The notes beneath the pieces are model-generated. The model was not told the DNA's origin and made no database searches. It was given only the letters and a program-made list of their open reading frames with translations. A stretch of 64,000 nucleotides of DNA from Stenotrophomonas sp. VV52 (lineage in GTDB: Bacteria; Pseudomonadota; Gammaproteobacteria; Xanthomonadales; Xanthomonadaceae), in NCBI RefSeq assembly GCF_002893095.1, contig NZ_PKQQ01000001.1, forward strand, positions 310,001 to 374,000. Reading direction: 5' to 3'. The translations under genes and the position numbers were made by a program. Positions 41,860-52,600 of the stretch are shown here, piece after piece. The first letter of the stretch is position 1. Each line of letters opens with the position of its first letter.

Positions 41860-44800
41860 ATGACGTATTTCAATAACCGCACCCGCATGCCGGCCCGCCG
41901 CCTGCTCAGCAGTGCCCTGGTCAGCTGCCTGTTGCTGGGTGCTGCGCCGGCCGTGATGGCCCAGTCCGCCACCTCGTCGCTGCGCGGCCAGGTCGCCCAG
42001 GCCGAAGCCGGTACCGAAGTCACCGCCACCAACGTGGCCAGCGGCAGCGTGCGCCGCGCCACCACCCGCGCCGACGGCAGCTACTCGCTGATGGGCCTGG
42101 ACCCGGGCACCTATGACGTGGTCGCCAACGGCCAGACCCAGAAGGTCACCGTGACCGTGGCCTCGACCGCGACGCTGAACTTCAGCGGCGCTCCCGCCAA
42201 CGGTTCCACCGCCAACGCCACCAACCTCGACACCGTCAACGTGGTTGCGCCGACCCTGCTGCAGGAAGTGCGTACCTCCGAAGTGGGCAAGACGGTCAGC
42301 CTGCAGCAGATCCAGACCACCCCGCAGGTCTCGCGCAACTTCCTGGAGTTCGCCGACGCGGTGCCGGGCATGATCTTCACCCGTGATGCGAAGGGCAACA
42401 CCTCGCTGCGCGGCGGTGCCACCAATGCCGACGGCACCAACGTCTACATCGACGGCGTGGGCCAGAAGAGCTACGTCAAGGGCGGCGGCGTCGCCGGCCA
42501 GTCCGGCAGCGCCGGCAACCCGTTCCCGCAGCTGGCCATTGGCGAGTACAAGGTCATCAGCGGCAACTACAAGGCCGAGTACGGCCAGGTCTCCAGCGCG
42601 GCCGTGACCGCGGCGACCAAGTCCGGTACCAACGAATTCAAGGGTGAAGCGTTCTACCGCTACACCGACGAAGACATGCGCGCCAAGACCCCGGCCGAGC
42701 GCCAGGAAGGCAAGAGCAAGGAAGTCTCGGCCGAGAAGGAATACGGCTTCGCCCTGGGCGGCCCGATCGTGCAGGACAAGGCGCATTTCTTCGTGACCTA
42801 TGAAGCCAAGCGCTTCGACCTGCCGGTGACCATCGCCCCGGAAGGTTCGGTGACCAACCGCGTCGGCCTGCTGCCGGCCGATGCCGCCGCCCAGCTCGGC
42901 CCGGCCAGCCAGCCGTTCGAGCAGGACCTGATCTTCGCCAAGATCGACGTCGAGCCGACCGACAACGACCGCATCGAGCTGACCTTCCAGGACCGCGACG
43001 AAACCCAGCAGCAGTTCAGCGGGCAGACCGCGCCGTCGCACGGCAAGGAAACCGAGAACACCGACCGTCGTTACGCGCTGCGCTGGAACCACAGCGGTGA
43101 GCGCTTCTACAACGAGCTGATGCTCACCCACGAAGATTCGTTCAACAACCCGGTGCCGCTGACCATCGGCAACGGCTATGTGTACACCGCCCCGGACGGC
43201 ACCGACGACCGCACCCTGGTGCAGATCGGCGGCGCTTCGGCGCTGGATTCGCAGGTGAAGGGCCAGAAGGGCTGGTCGATCGAAGACAACCTGACCCTGG
43301 ACGGCATCGAGTGGCAGGGCGACCACACCATCAAGATGGGCGCCAAGTACAAGGAAATCGACCTGTACGCGTCCGACGCGCAGGAGATCAACCCGCAGTT
43401 CACCTATACCCTGGGCGACCCGGACTTCCCGGATTCGATTCCGTACAAGGCGCAGTTCGTCAAGCCGGTGACCGGCGTGACCGGCGTGACCGGTGAAGTG
43501 CGTTCGAAGGTCAAGCAGATCGGCCTGTTCATCCAGGACGACTGGCAGGTCAACGACCACCTGCAGTTGAACCTGGGCCTGCGTTGGGACTACGAAAAGA
43601 ACCCGAGCTACCTGGACTTCGTGACCCCGCCGGAAGTGGTGGCGGCGCTGTACAGCCAGGATCCGCGCGCGGCCGCTGGGCAGACCTATGCGCAGTCGCT
43701 GGCATTGAGCGGGTTGAACATCAACGACTACATCAGCACCGGCCACAACCGCAAGGCGTTCAAGAACGCCTGGCAGCCGCGCCTGGGCTTCTCGTATGAC
43801 ATCAACGCCGACGAGATGCACGTCGTGCACGGTGGCGCCGGCCGTTCCTACGACCGCGACCTGTTCGACTACCTGCAGCTGGAAACCACCAAGCTGGCCC
43901 TGCCGCAGCCGACGATCTACTTCCGCAACCCGGCCACCGGCGCCTGCCTCAATGGCCAGGCCGCGTGCTACGACTGGGATCCGAACCTGCTCAACGGCAT
44001 CCAGAACCTGCAGGCCCTGGTCGGTTCGACCAGCAATGCCGGGCTGGAAGTGGACCTGCTCAACAACAACCTGAAGGCGCCGTACGCCGACCAGTTCAGC
44101 CTGGGCATGTCCAACCAGATCGGCGAGTGGCTGACCGACGCCACCGTGGCGCGTACGCTGACCTATGACGGCTTCGCGTTCACCCTGGGCAACCGTTACC
44201 CGACCGGCCAGTTCTTCGACGACCCGCGCCTGTGCGGTGGCACCTCGCCGGGCCTGAGCCAGGCCTGGAGCTGCAACATCCCGGGCTTCGGCAGCCTGAT
44301 CATCGGGCAGCAGGGCATCAAGACCCGTGCCACGCAGGTGCTGCTGTCGGCGCAGAAGCCGTTCACCAAGGAAAGCGGCTGGGGCACCTCGATCGCCTAC
44401 ACCTGGACCACGGCCCGCCACAACCGCGACATCAATGAGCATTACGCGTTCGACCGCGGCCTGATCACCGACTACCCGACCATCCGTTCCAACGGCGCGC
44501 CGCGTCACCGCATCGTGCTGACCGGTTCGTATGCCGGCTTCTGGGACATCACCTTCGGCGGCAAGATCACCCTGGCCACGCCGACGGCGGTCAATGACTG
44601 GTACCCGGTCACCCAGGCCAGCGGTTTCGACCTGCCGACCCCGGGCGCCGCCGTGCCGGACGGCAACGGTCGCTTCCTGCTCGGTGGCAAGATCTGGGGC
44701 TACCGTTCGGTCGACCTGCAGGCAACGAAGACGTTCAAGATGCCGGGCGATACCGAGCTGTACGCGCGCATCGACATCATCAACGTGTTCAACTTCGACA

Positions 44801-44919
44801 ACTTCTCCAATTACAACTACACCAAGTCCAACGGCAAGCTGCTGGCCAGCTACAACGAGACCGGCGATATCGTCGGTACGCCGCGCCAGGTGAAGGCAGA
44901 AGTCGGCTTCCGCTTCTGA
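41860..44919 (+). CDS. TonB-dependent receptor with N-terminal carboxypeptidase-regulatory-like domain
   Basis: 1019-residue outer-membrane importer with signal peptide ending VMA|QS. Residues 37-110 form a CarboxypepD_reg-like beta-sandwich (SLRGQVAQAEAGTEVTATNV, YSLMGLDPGTYDVVA). A plug with TSLRGGATNADGTNVYIDGV follows, then a large barrel ending VKAEVGFRF with terminal Phe. This Oar-type receptor class imports glycans in xanthomonads. It sits behind its LacI regulator and before the glycanase/ABC operon, so it likely brings oligosaccharides into the periplasm. RBS CCGGAG before ATG. Confidence 0.93.
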   Translation: MTYFNNRTRMPARRLLSSALVSCLLLGAAPAVMAQSATSSLRGQVAQAEAGTEVTATNVASGSVRRATTRADGSYSLMGLDPGTYDVVANGQTQKVTVTVASTATLNFSGAPANGSTANATNLDTVNVVAPTLLQEVRTSEVGKTVSLQQIQTTPQVSRNFLEFADAVPGMIFTRDAKGNTSLRGGATNADGTNVYIDGVGQKSYVKGGGVAGQSGSAGNPFPQLAIGEYKVISGNYKAEYGQVSSAAVTAATKSGTNEFKGEAFYRYTDEDMRAKTPAERQEGKSKEVSAEKEYGFALGGPIVQDKAHFFVTYEAKRFDLPVTIAPEGSVTNRVGLLPADAAAQLGPASQPFEQDLIFAKIDVEPTDNDRIELTFQDRDETQQQFSGQTAPSHGKETENTDRRYALRWNHSGERFYNELMLTHEDSFNNPVPLTIGNGYVYTAPDGTDDRTLVQIGGASALDSQVKGQKGWSIEDNLTLDGIEWQGDHTIKMGAKYKEIDLYASDAQEINPQFTYTLGDPDFPDSIPYKAQFVKPVTGVTGVTGEVRSKVKQIGLFIQDDWQVNDHLQLNLGLRWDYEKNPSYLDFVTPPEVVAALYSQDPRAAAGQTYAQSLALSGLNINDYISTGHNRKAFKNAWQPRLGFSYDINADEMHVVHGGAGRSYDRDLFDYLQLETTKLALPQPTIYFRNPATGACLNGQAACYDWDPNLLNGIQNLQALVGSTSNAGLEVDLLNNNLKAPYADQFSLGMSNQIGEWLTDATVARTLTYDGFAFTLGNRYPTGQFFDDPRLCGGTSPGLSQAWSCNIPGFGSLIIGQQGIKTRATQVLLSAQKPFTKESGWGTSIAYTWTTARHNRDINEHYAFDRGLITDYPTIRSNGAPRHRIVLTGSYAGFWDITFGGKITLATPTAVNDWYPVTQASGFDLPTPGAAVPDGNGRFLLGGKIWGYRSVDLQATKTFKMPGDTELYARIDIINVFNFDNFSNYNYTKSNGKLLASYNETGDIVGTPRQVKAEVGFRF

Positions 44920-44928
44920 TCGCAACAG

Positions 44929-44961
44929 CCGGCGCCGCCTGAGGGTGGCGCCGGTTTTTTT
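44929..44961 (+). terminator. Rho-independent terminator after the TonB receptor
   Basis: CCGGCGCCGCC / GGTGGCGCCGG stem with a 4-nt loop followed by seven T residues, 10 nt after the stop codon. Confidence 0.9.
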
Positions 44962-44972
44962 CGCAGATGGTT

Positions 44973-44986
44973 TGTAAACGATTTCA
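44973..44986 (+). promoter_or_regulatory. LacI-type operator before the glycanase/ABC operon
   Basis: TGTAAACGATTTCA, centred on CG, located between the upstream terminator and the lipoprotein start. It matches the regulator's own operator (TGTAAGCGTTTTCA in this orientation) at 12 of 14 positions. Confidence 0.6.
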
Positions 44987-45039
44987 GTTGCAGGGACGTT
45001 ATCCTCCCTGAAACGCACACGTAAATGAGGTGGTGGTCG

Positions 45040-46653
45040 ATGAAGGCACGTCGTGTTCTGGCTCTGGCCGTGTTGGCTGCAGCGATCGTGGGCTGCAAGC
45101 CGCAGGCCGAGCAACAGCCCGCCAAGCCAAAACCGCCGGTCATCCTGATCGAGGCCGACGCGCCGCCGCGCCCGATGAAACCCGAGCTGCCGCCGCTGTT
45201 CGACGATATCGAACGCCGCACCTTCCAGTTCTTCTGGGACACCACCAACGAGGTCAACGGGCTCAGCCCGGACCGCTATCCCTCGCGTCCGTTCGCCAGC
45301 ATCGCCTCGGTGGGCTACGCGTTGACCGCATACCCGATCGGCGTGGAGAACGGCTGGGTCAGCCGCACCCAGGCGGTGGACCGCACCCTGACCACCCTGA
45401 AGTTCTTCCGCGACATGCCGATGGGCCCGCAGCGCACCGGCAAGGGTGGCTACAAGGGCTTCTACTACCACTTCCTGGACATGCAGCAGGGCCACCGCTA
45501 TGACAGCTGGGTGGAACTGTCCAGCGTGGATACCGCGCTGCTGATGATGGGCGTGCTGTTCGCGCAGTCCTATTACACCGGCGACGACCCGCGCGAGAAA
45601 GAGATCCGCGCCATCGCCGATACGCTCTACAAGCGCGTCGACTGGCCGTGGCTGCAGCAGCGCGCCCCGCTGATCTCGATGGGCTGGTTCCCGGAAAGCG
45701 GCTTCATCGACCATGACTGGATGGGCTACAACGAGGCGATGATGGTCTACATCCTCGCGCTCGGCTCGCCGACCCATCCGGTCAGCCCGGACGCGTGGAC
45801 CGTGTGGACGCGCACCTACGACAACGACTGGGGCGTGTTCCAGGGCCAGGAATACCTGTCCTTCGGCCCGCTGTTCGGCCACCAGTACAGCCACGTCTGG
45901 ATCGACTTCCGCGACATCCAGGACGCGTACATGCGCGAGCGCGGCAGCACCTACTTCCTCAACAGCCGCTCGGCCGCGCTGGCCCAGCGCGAGTACGCCA
46001 TCGCCAACCCGGCGCAGTGGAAGGACTACGGCGAGAACGTGTGGGGCCTGACCGCCAGCGACGGTCCGCAGAACACCACCCAGGAGTTCCGCGGCGAGCA
46101 GCGCCAGTTCCGCCATTACTCCTCGCGCGGCGCCGGCCTGCGCGAGAACTTCGACGACGGCACCATCGCGCCGACCGCCGCGATCGCCTCGGTGGTGTTC
46201 GCGCCGGAAGAAGTGATTCCGGCCACGCTGGAAATGCACAAGCGCTACGGCGATTACCTGTACTCCAGCTACGGCTTCCTGGATTCGTTCAACCCCAGCT
46301 TCAACTTCGACATTCCGCTCAAGACCGGGCGCATCGTGCCGGATCGCGGCTGGGTGGCCAGCGATTACATCGGCATCGACCAGGGCCCGATCCTGACCAT
46401 GATCGCCAACTACCGCAACGATTTCGTGTGGGACACGATGAAGAACAACCCGCACATCCGTCGCGGCCTGGAGCGCGCCGGTTTCAGCGGCGGCTGGCTG
46501 ACCCCGGAAGGCGAGGACCAGCCGATGGAACTGCAGAAGGATGAAAAGTCCGCTGCCGCGCGTTCCATGGGCATCGCCGAGTCCCGTGCGGCCGCCGCGC
46601 AGGAACAGAAGAACAACGCCAATTCGAACCGCAACCAGCCCCAGGGGAAGTAA
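45040..46653 (+). CDS. GH144-like glucanase lipoprotein (glycoamylase family)
   Basis: 537 residues from ATG 45040 (GAGG upstream). Lipoprotein signal with lipobox IVGC at residue 19. The catalytic part shows the glycoamylase/COG5368 landmarks RRTFQFFWDTTN, RYPSRPFASIASVGYALTAYPIGVENGW, GYNEAMMVYILALGSP, FGHQYSHVWIDFRDIQD and GIDQGPILTMIANYR. Characterised GH144 members are endo-beta-1,2-glucanases, so beta-1,2-glucan such as osmoregulated periplasmic glucan is the likely substrate, though specificity cannot be read from sequence. First gene of a six-gene operon. Confidence 0.85.
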   Translation: MKARRVLALAVLAAAIVGCKPQAEQQPAKPKPPVILIEADAPPRPMKPELPPLFDDIERRTFQFFWDTTNEVNGLSPDRYPSRPFASIASVGYALTAYPIGVENGWVSRTQAVDRTLTTLKFFRDMPMGPQRTGKGGYKGFYYHFLDMQQGHRYDSWVELSSVDTALLMMGVLFAQSYYTGDDPREKEIRAIADTLYKRVDWPWLQQRAPLISMGWFPESGFIDHDWMGYNEAMMVYILALGSPTHPVSPDAWTVWTRTYDNDWGVFQGQEYLSFGPLFGHQYSHVWIDFRDIQDAYMRERGSTYFLNSRSAALAQREYAIANPAQWKDYGENVWGLTASDGPQNTTQEFRGEQRQFRHYSSRGAGLRENFDDGTIAPTAAIASVVFAPEEVIPATLEMHKRYGDYLYSSYGFLDSFNPSFNFDIPLKTGRIVPDRGWVASDYIGIDQGPILTMIANYRNDFVWDTMKNNPHIRRGLERAGFSGGWLTPEGEDQPMELQKDEKSAAARSMGIAESRAAAAQEQKNNANSNRNQPQGK

Positions 46654-46656
46654 GCA

Positions 46657-47967
46657 GTGTTTTTGTCGTCGCGCCCCAAGCTGTGGGTGAGTGTGGTGCT
46701 GCTGGTTGCCGGCAGCCTGTTGTTGAGTGCCTGCCGCAAGGAACCGGAAGGGGTGACCGTGCGCTTCTGGGCGATGGGCCGCGAAGCCGAGGTGGTGACC
46801 GAGCTGATCCGTGAGTTCGAAGCGGAGAATCCCGGCATCCACGTGGACGTGCAGAACATCCCCTGGACCGCAGCGCATGAGAAGCTGCTGACCGCGTTCG
46901 CCGCCGATGGCCTGCCGGACGTGTTCCAGCTCGGCAATACCTGGATCCCCGAGTTCGCCGAGCTCGACACGCTGACGCCGCTGGCGCCGTTCGTGGCGCA
47001 GTCGAAGGTGGTGGACCCGGCCGACTATTTCCAGGGCATCTGGGACACCAACGTCATCCACGACCAGCTGGTCGGCATTCCGTGGTACGTGGACACCCGC
47101 CTGCTGTACTACCGCAAGGACCTGCTGGCCAGGGCCGGCTTCGACCAGCCGCCCCGCACCTGGGACGAGTGGAACACCATGATGGCGGCGATCAAGACGA
47201 TGCAGGGTCCGGACCGCTACGCGATCCTGATGCCGATCAACGAGTTCGAGCAGCAGCTGTCGTTCGCGCTGCAGCAGCCTGACCCGCTGCTGCGCGACCA
47301 CGACACCCGCGGCAACTTCCGCAGCCCCGGCTTCCGCCGCACGCTGGCGTTCTACGAAAACATGTTCGCCCAGGGCTGGGCGCCGCGCATGTCCGAGACC
47401 CAGATCTCGAACGTGTGGGATGAGTTCTTCCGTGGCTTCAACGTGTTCTATCTCTCGGGCCCCTGGAACATCCGCGAGTTCAAGAAGCTGCAGCCGAAAG
47501 AACTGGAAGGGCAGTGGGGCACCGCTGCATTGCCGGGCCCGGAAGGCCTGGGCGCGGGCATCGCCGGCGGCACCAGCCTGGTGATCTCGCGCAGTTCGCA
47601 GCAGAAGGAAGCGTCGTGGAAGCTGATCGAGTTCCTGTCGCGCCCGGCGATCCAGGAACGCTTCCATTCCATCATCGGCGACCTGCCGCCCCGGCGCAGC
47701 ACCTGGGAGTTCGCTTCGCTGGCGAATGACCCGCTGGCGCAGCCGTTCCGCGACCAGCTCGAGCGCGTGCGGCCGACCCCGAAGGTGCTGGAGTGGGAGC
47801 GGATCGTGCAGGAAATGCGCATCGTCACCGAACAGGTGGTGCGCGGTGGATTGGACCAGGATGTGGCAGTGAACCGATTGGACGAACGCGTGGACAAGGT
47901 ACTGGCCAAGCGCCGCTGGATGCATGAGCAGCGGACCCAGGCAGAAGGCGCGGAGGTGACCCCGTGA
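46657..47967 (+). CDS. ABC sugar importer, solute-binding lipoprotein (family 1)
   Basis: 436 residues from GTG 46657. Lipobox LSAC; then VTVRFWAMGREAEVVTELIREFEAENPGI, the family 1 binding-protein opening, DVFQLGNTWIPEFAEL, and a C-terminal FLSRPAIQERFHSIIGDLPPRRS block. Captures oligosaccharides in the periplasm for the two permeases that follow. It overlaps the first permease gene by 4 nt. Confidence 0.93.
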   Translation: MFLSSRPKLWVSVVLLVAGSLLLSACRKEPEGVTVRFWAMGREAEVVTELIREFEAENPGIHVDVQNIPWTAAHEKLLTAFAADGLPDVFQLGNTWIPEFAELDTLTPLAPFVAQSKVVDPADYFQGIWDTNVIHDQLVGIPWYVDTRLLYYRKDLLARAGFDQPPRTWDEWNTMMAAIKTMQGPDRYAILMPINEFEQQLSFALQQPDPLLRDHDTRGNFRSPGFRRTLAFYENMFAQGWAPRMSETQISNVWDEFFRGFNVFYLSGPWNIREFKKLQPKELEGQWGTAALPGPEGLGAGIAGGTSLVISRSSQQKEASWKLIEFLSRPAIQERFHSIIGDLPPRRSTWEFASLANDPLAQPFRDQLERVRPTPKVLEWERIVQEMRIVTEQVVRGGLDQDVAVNRLDERVDKVLAKRRWMHEQRTQAEGAEVTP

Positions 47968-48845
47968 AGCAGCGTTCGCTTGCCGGCTGGATCTTCGCCG
48001 GCCCTTCGCTGTTGGTGATTGGCGTGTTCTTCGGCCTGCCGGTGTTCTCGGCGCTGGCGCTGAGCATCACCGACTTCGACCTGTATGCGCTGGCCGATGG
48101 CGGCAACCTGCGCTTCGTCGGGCTGGGCAACTACATCGACCTGCTGCAGACTCCGATGTTCTGGAAGTCGCTGTGGAACACCACGTACTTCGTGATCGTC
48201 GGCGTGCCGATGTCGATTGGCGTGTCGCTGGGCGCGGCCATGCTGCTCAACGCGCCGGCCGCGCGCTTCAAGGCGCTGTTCCGCACCGCGCTGTTCGCCC
48301 CGGTGGTGACCACGCTGGTGGCGGTGGCGGTGATCTGGCGCTACCTGTTCCACACCAGCTACGGCCTGGTGAACTACGGGCTGGGCCACCTCGGCATCAG
48401 CCCGATCGACTGGCTGGGCGACCCGAACTGGGCCATGCCGACCATCATGCTGTTCGCGGTGTGGAAGAACTTCGGCTACAACATGGTGATCTTCCTGGCC
48501 GGCCTGCAGGCGATCCCGCATGACCTGTACGAGGCCGCGCGCATCGACGGCGCCTCGCGCTGGAAGCAGTTCCTGCACATCACCCTGCCGATGCTCGGCC
48601 CGGTGCTGCTGGTGGTCGGGGTAATCACCGTGTCCGGCTACTTCCAGCTGTTCGCCGAACCCTACGTGATGACCCGTGGCGACCCATTGCAGAGCACCGT
48701 GAGCGTCCTCTACTTCATGTTCGAGGAAGGCTTCAAGTGGTGGAACCTGGGCCGTGCGTCGGCGGTGGCGTTCCTGCTGTTCCTGATCATCCTGGCTGTC
48801 ACCAGCCTGATGCTGCGTTTCGGCCGCAAGAGGCAGTTGGTATGA
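47964..48845 (+). CDS. ABC sugar importer permease 1 (MalF-like)
   Basis: 293 residues, six membrane helices, inner-membrane component motif EAARIDGASRWKQFLHITLP (EAA loop) which contacts the ATPase. ATG overlaps the binding-protein stop and its own stop overlaps the next start. Confidence 0.94.
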   Translation: MKQRSLAGWIFAGPSLLVIGVFFGLPVFSALALSITDFDLYALADGGNLRFVGLGNYIDLLQTPMFWKSLWNTTYFVIVGVPMSIGVSLGAAMLLNAPAARFKALFRTALFAPVVTTLVAVAVIWRYLFHTSYGLVNYGLGHLGISPIDWLGDPNWAMPTIMLFAVWKNFGYNMVIFLAGLQAIPHDLYEAARIDGASRWKQFLHITLPMLGPVLLVVGVITVSGYFQLFAEPYVMTRGDPLQSTVSVLYFMFEEGFKWWNLGRASAVAFLLFLIILAVTSLMLRFGRKRQLV

Positions 48846-49678
48846 GTCGTGAGATCGGCCAGTCGCGCTGGCATGCGTGGTGGGTGAACGGTGGGTTGCT
48901 GGTGCTGGCTGCGGTCAGCCTGGCGCCGCTGCTGTGGATGCTGTCGGTGTCGTTCATGCCGACCGGCGAAGCGGCGCATTTCCCGCCACCGCTGCTGCCT
49001 TCGTCGGTCACCACCGCCAACTACCACGAGCTGTTCGCCCGCACCGGCATGGGCAACAACTTCGTCAACAGCCTGTTCGTCTCGCTGGCGATCACGCTGG
49101 GCTCGCTGCTGCTCAACACCATGGCCGGCTATGCGTTCGCCAAGCTGCGCTTCGTCGGCCGCGAGCGGATCTTCCAGGTGCTGCTGGCGGCGCTGGTGAT
49201 CCCGGCCCAGGTGGCGATGCTGCCGCTGTTCCTGCTGATGAAGCAGCTGGGCCTGGTCAACAGCTTCGGCGGCGTGATCGTGCCGGCGCTGGCCAGCGTG
49301 TTCGGCATCTTCCTGGTGCGCCAGTACGCGCGCTCGATTCCCGACGAGCTGCTGGAAGCGGCGCGGATCGACGGGGCAGGGGAGCTGCGGATCTTCTTCC
49401 AGATCGTGCTGCCGATGCTCAAGCCGGTGCTGGTGACCCTGTCGATCTTTACCTTCATGGGCGCGTGGAACGATTTCATGTGGCCGTTGATCGTGCTGAC
49501 CGACCAGGAGCACTACACTCTGCCGGTTGCCCTGGCCACGTTGTCGCGCGAACACATCATGGACGTTGAAATGATGATGGCCGGCGCGGTGGTCACGGTG
49601 GTTCCGGTGCTGGCACTGTTCCTGGTGCTGCAGCGCTACTACATCCAAGGTCTGTTGCTGGGGAGTGTGAAAGGGTGA
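48842..49678 (+). CDS. ABC sugar importer permease 2 (MalG-like)
   Basis: 278 residues, six helices. EAA loop LLEAARIDGAGELRIFFQIVLPMLKP is present. ATGA overlap with permease 1 and GTGA overlap with the next gene show tight coupling. No ATPase gene follows; the EAA loops imply that a shared MsmK/UgpC-type ATPase encoded elsewhere must be used. Confidence 0.94.
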   Translation: MSREIGQSRWHAWWVNGGLLVLAAVSLAPLLWMLSVSFMPTGEAAHFPPPLLPSSVTTANYHELFARTGMGNNFVNSLFVSLAITLGSLLLNTMAGYAFAKLRFVGRERIFQVLLAALVIPAQVAMLPLFLLMKQLGLVNSFGGVIVPALASVFGIFLVRQYARSIPDELLEAARIDGAGELRIFFQIVLPMLKPVLVTLSIFTFMGAWNDFMWPLIVLTDQEHYTLPVALATLSREHIMDVEMMMAGAVVTVVPVLALFLVLQRYYIQGLLLGSVKG

Positions 49679-52600
49679 AGCGTGCCGTCGTCGCGGGGGT
49701 TCTGGGGTTGGGTGTGGTGTGGTCGTTGGCGGCGCCTGCCGCGCCCCCGGCAGTGCCGGCGGCGCCCAAGGTCCTGGACAGCTTCGACGACATGGCGCCG
49801 TGGAAGCTGGTGGTGTCCGACCAGGTCAGCGGCTCGCTGCGCAGCGTGGCCGGCGCCAACGGCGGCCGTGCGCTGTGCGTGGACTACGACTTCCACGAGG
49901 TCTCCGGCTACGTGGCGATCCGCCGCGAGCTGCCGGTCACCTGGCCGGACAACTACCAGGTGGGCTTCCAGATCCGTGGCGATTCGCCCGGCAACGACCT
50001 GCAGTTCAAGCTGATCGACGCCAGCGGCGACAACGTGTGGTGGGTCAACCGGCCCGGCTACGCCTTCCCCAAGACCTGGACCCCGGTGCAGTACCGCCAG
50101 CGCCAGATCGACAAGGCCTGGGGCCCGGACCCGGACAAGACCCTGCGCAAGAGCGCTGCAGTGGAGTTCACCATTTACAGCAAGGTCGGCGGGCGCGGTA
50201 CGGTCTGCTTCGACCGGCTCACCCTGCAGCCGCTGCCGCCGGCCGATACCTCGGCGCTGGCACCGTCGGTGATCGCCGACACCGCCACCGCGCTGCAGAG
50301 CCGCATCGCCGATGGCAAGCCGGACACGGTGTGGATCAGCGGCGGCGTGCCCGACCAGACCATCAGCCTGGACCTGCACAAGGTGCGCGAGTTCGGCGGC
50401 GCGGTGATCCAGTGGCTGCCGGGCCTGGAAGCCACCCGTTACGTGGTGCGTTCCTCGGTGGACGGCCGCGACTGGAAGACGCTGCGCGAAATCACCGCCG
50501 GGGGCGGTGGCGACCGCGACTGGCTGGCGCTGCCCGACACCGAAGCGCGCTACCTGCGCTTCGACCTGGAAAGCGGCCGCAGCTGGCGCTACGGCATCCG
50601 CGACATTTCGATCAAGCCGCTGGACTTTGCCGCGACCCCGAATGACTTCGTCGAATCGGTCGGCGCCGACCTGACCCGCGGCTTCGTGCCGCGCGGCTTC
50701 AGTGGTGAGCAGCCGTACTGGACCCTGCTGGGCCTGGACGGCGGCAAGGAGCAGGCGCTGATCGGCGAGGACGGCGCGCTGGAACCGGCCAAGGCCAGCT
50801 TCAGCGTTGAGCCGTTCGTGCTGGTCGACAAGAAGCTGCTGAGCTGGGCCGACGTGGACAGCAGGCAATCGCTGCAGGACGACTACCTGCCGATCGCCAG
50901 CGTCGACTGGAGCCACCCGCAGGCTGCGCTGAAGGTGACCGGCTTCGTGCAGGGCACCCCGGACAAGGCGCAGCTGGTCGGTCGTTACACGCTGCACAAC
51001 CCGGACAAGGTCGCGCACGACTACACCCTGGCGCTGGCGGTGCGGCCGTGGCAGGTGAATCCGCCGCGTCAGTTCCTCAACACCGTGGGCGGGGTAAGCC
51101 GGATCGACCGGCTCGATATCGAACCGGGCCGGGTCGAGGTCAACGGCGCGCCGCGCGTGTTCCCGGTGCAGGCCCCGGATGCGGCCTTTGCCGGCCCGTT
51201 CGACGGCAAGCTGGAAGTGACCCACCTGGCCGCAGGCAACCTGCCGACCGCCACCGAAGTGAGAGATCCCACCGGGCTGGCCTCGGGCGCGCTGCTGTAC
51301 AAGTGGCGGCTGGAACCGGGCCAGACGCGCGAAGTCGCCATCGTGTTGCCGCAGACCGGCAGCTGGACCACGCCCAAGGACTTCGACGCCAGCAAGGCGC
51401 AGCAGCAGGTCGCCTCGATGTGGCGCACCAAGCTGGACCAGGTCTCGCTGCAGGTACCGGCGGCGGGCAAGCCGCTGGCCGACACCCTGCGCACCGCGCT
51501 GGCGCACATGCTGATCTCGCGGATCGGGCCCAGCCTGCAGCCGGGCACGCGCTCGTACTCGCGCAGCTGGATCCGCGACGGCGCGATGATTTCCGAAGGC
51601 CTGCTGCGCATGGGCCGCAGCGACGCAGTGCGCGAGTACGTGAACTGGTACGCGCCGTACCAGTTCGACAACGGCAAGGTGCCGTGCTGCGTGGACCCGC
51701 GCGGCGCCGACCCGGTGCCGGAGAACGACAGCCACGGCGAGCTGATCTTCAACATCGCCGAGTATTGGCGCTACACCGGCGACAGCACCTTCCTGGAGCT
51801 GATGTGGCCGCATGTGCAGGGCGCATACCAGTACATGGAGCAGCTGCGCCTGAGCGAGCGCACCGAGGAGAACCGCGCGCGGAATGCGGCCTTCTACGGA
51901 ATGATGCCGGTGTCGATCAGCCACGAAGGTTATTCGGCCAAGCCGATGCATTCGTACTGGGACAACTTCTGGGCGCTGCGCGGCTACAAGGACGCGGCGG
52001 TGATCGCCAGCACGCTGGGCAAGGTCGAGGCGATGCAGATCGCCGAGTCGCGCGACCAGTTCCGTGACGACCTGCAGGCTTCGCTGCTGGCGGCCACCGC
52101 GCTGCACAGGATCGATTTCCTCCCAGGTTCGGCCGAGCTCGGCGATTTCGATGCAACCTCGACCACCATCGCGCTGGCCCCGGCCGGCGAGCAGGGCAGG
52201 TTGCCGCAGCCGTATTTGAACAACACCTTCGAGCGGTACTGGAAGGAATTCGAAGCGCGCCGCGACGGCAAACGCGAATGGAAGGACTACACCCCGTACG
52301 AGTGGCGCAACGTGGCGGCGTTCGTGCGCCTGGGCTGGCGCGACCGCGCCTGGCAGGCGACCGAGTTCTTCTTCAAGGACCGCGCGCCGCAGGCATGGAA
52401 CCAGTGGGCCGAGGTGGTCTCGCATACGCCGCGCAAGCCGTTCTTCGTCGGCGACCTGCCGCATGCATGGGTGGCCTCGGACTTCGTGCGCTCGGCGCTG
52501 GACATGTTCGCCTACACCCGCGACGTCGACGACAGCCTGGTGCTGGCCGCCGGCGTTCCAGTGCGATGGTTGGAAGGGCAGGGCGTGGCGATCAAGGGGC

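Noticed and set aside
41779..47925. A 2048-codon open frame on the minus strand opposite the TonB receptor and glucanase genes
   Set aside because: Antisense shadow produced by high third-position GC. Its translation is His/Val/Arg-rich without domains, and the plus strand carries well-conserved proteins with operon-like overlaps.
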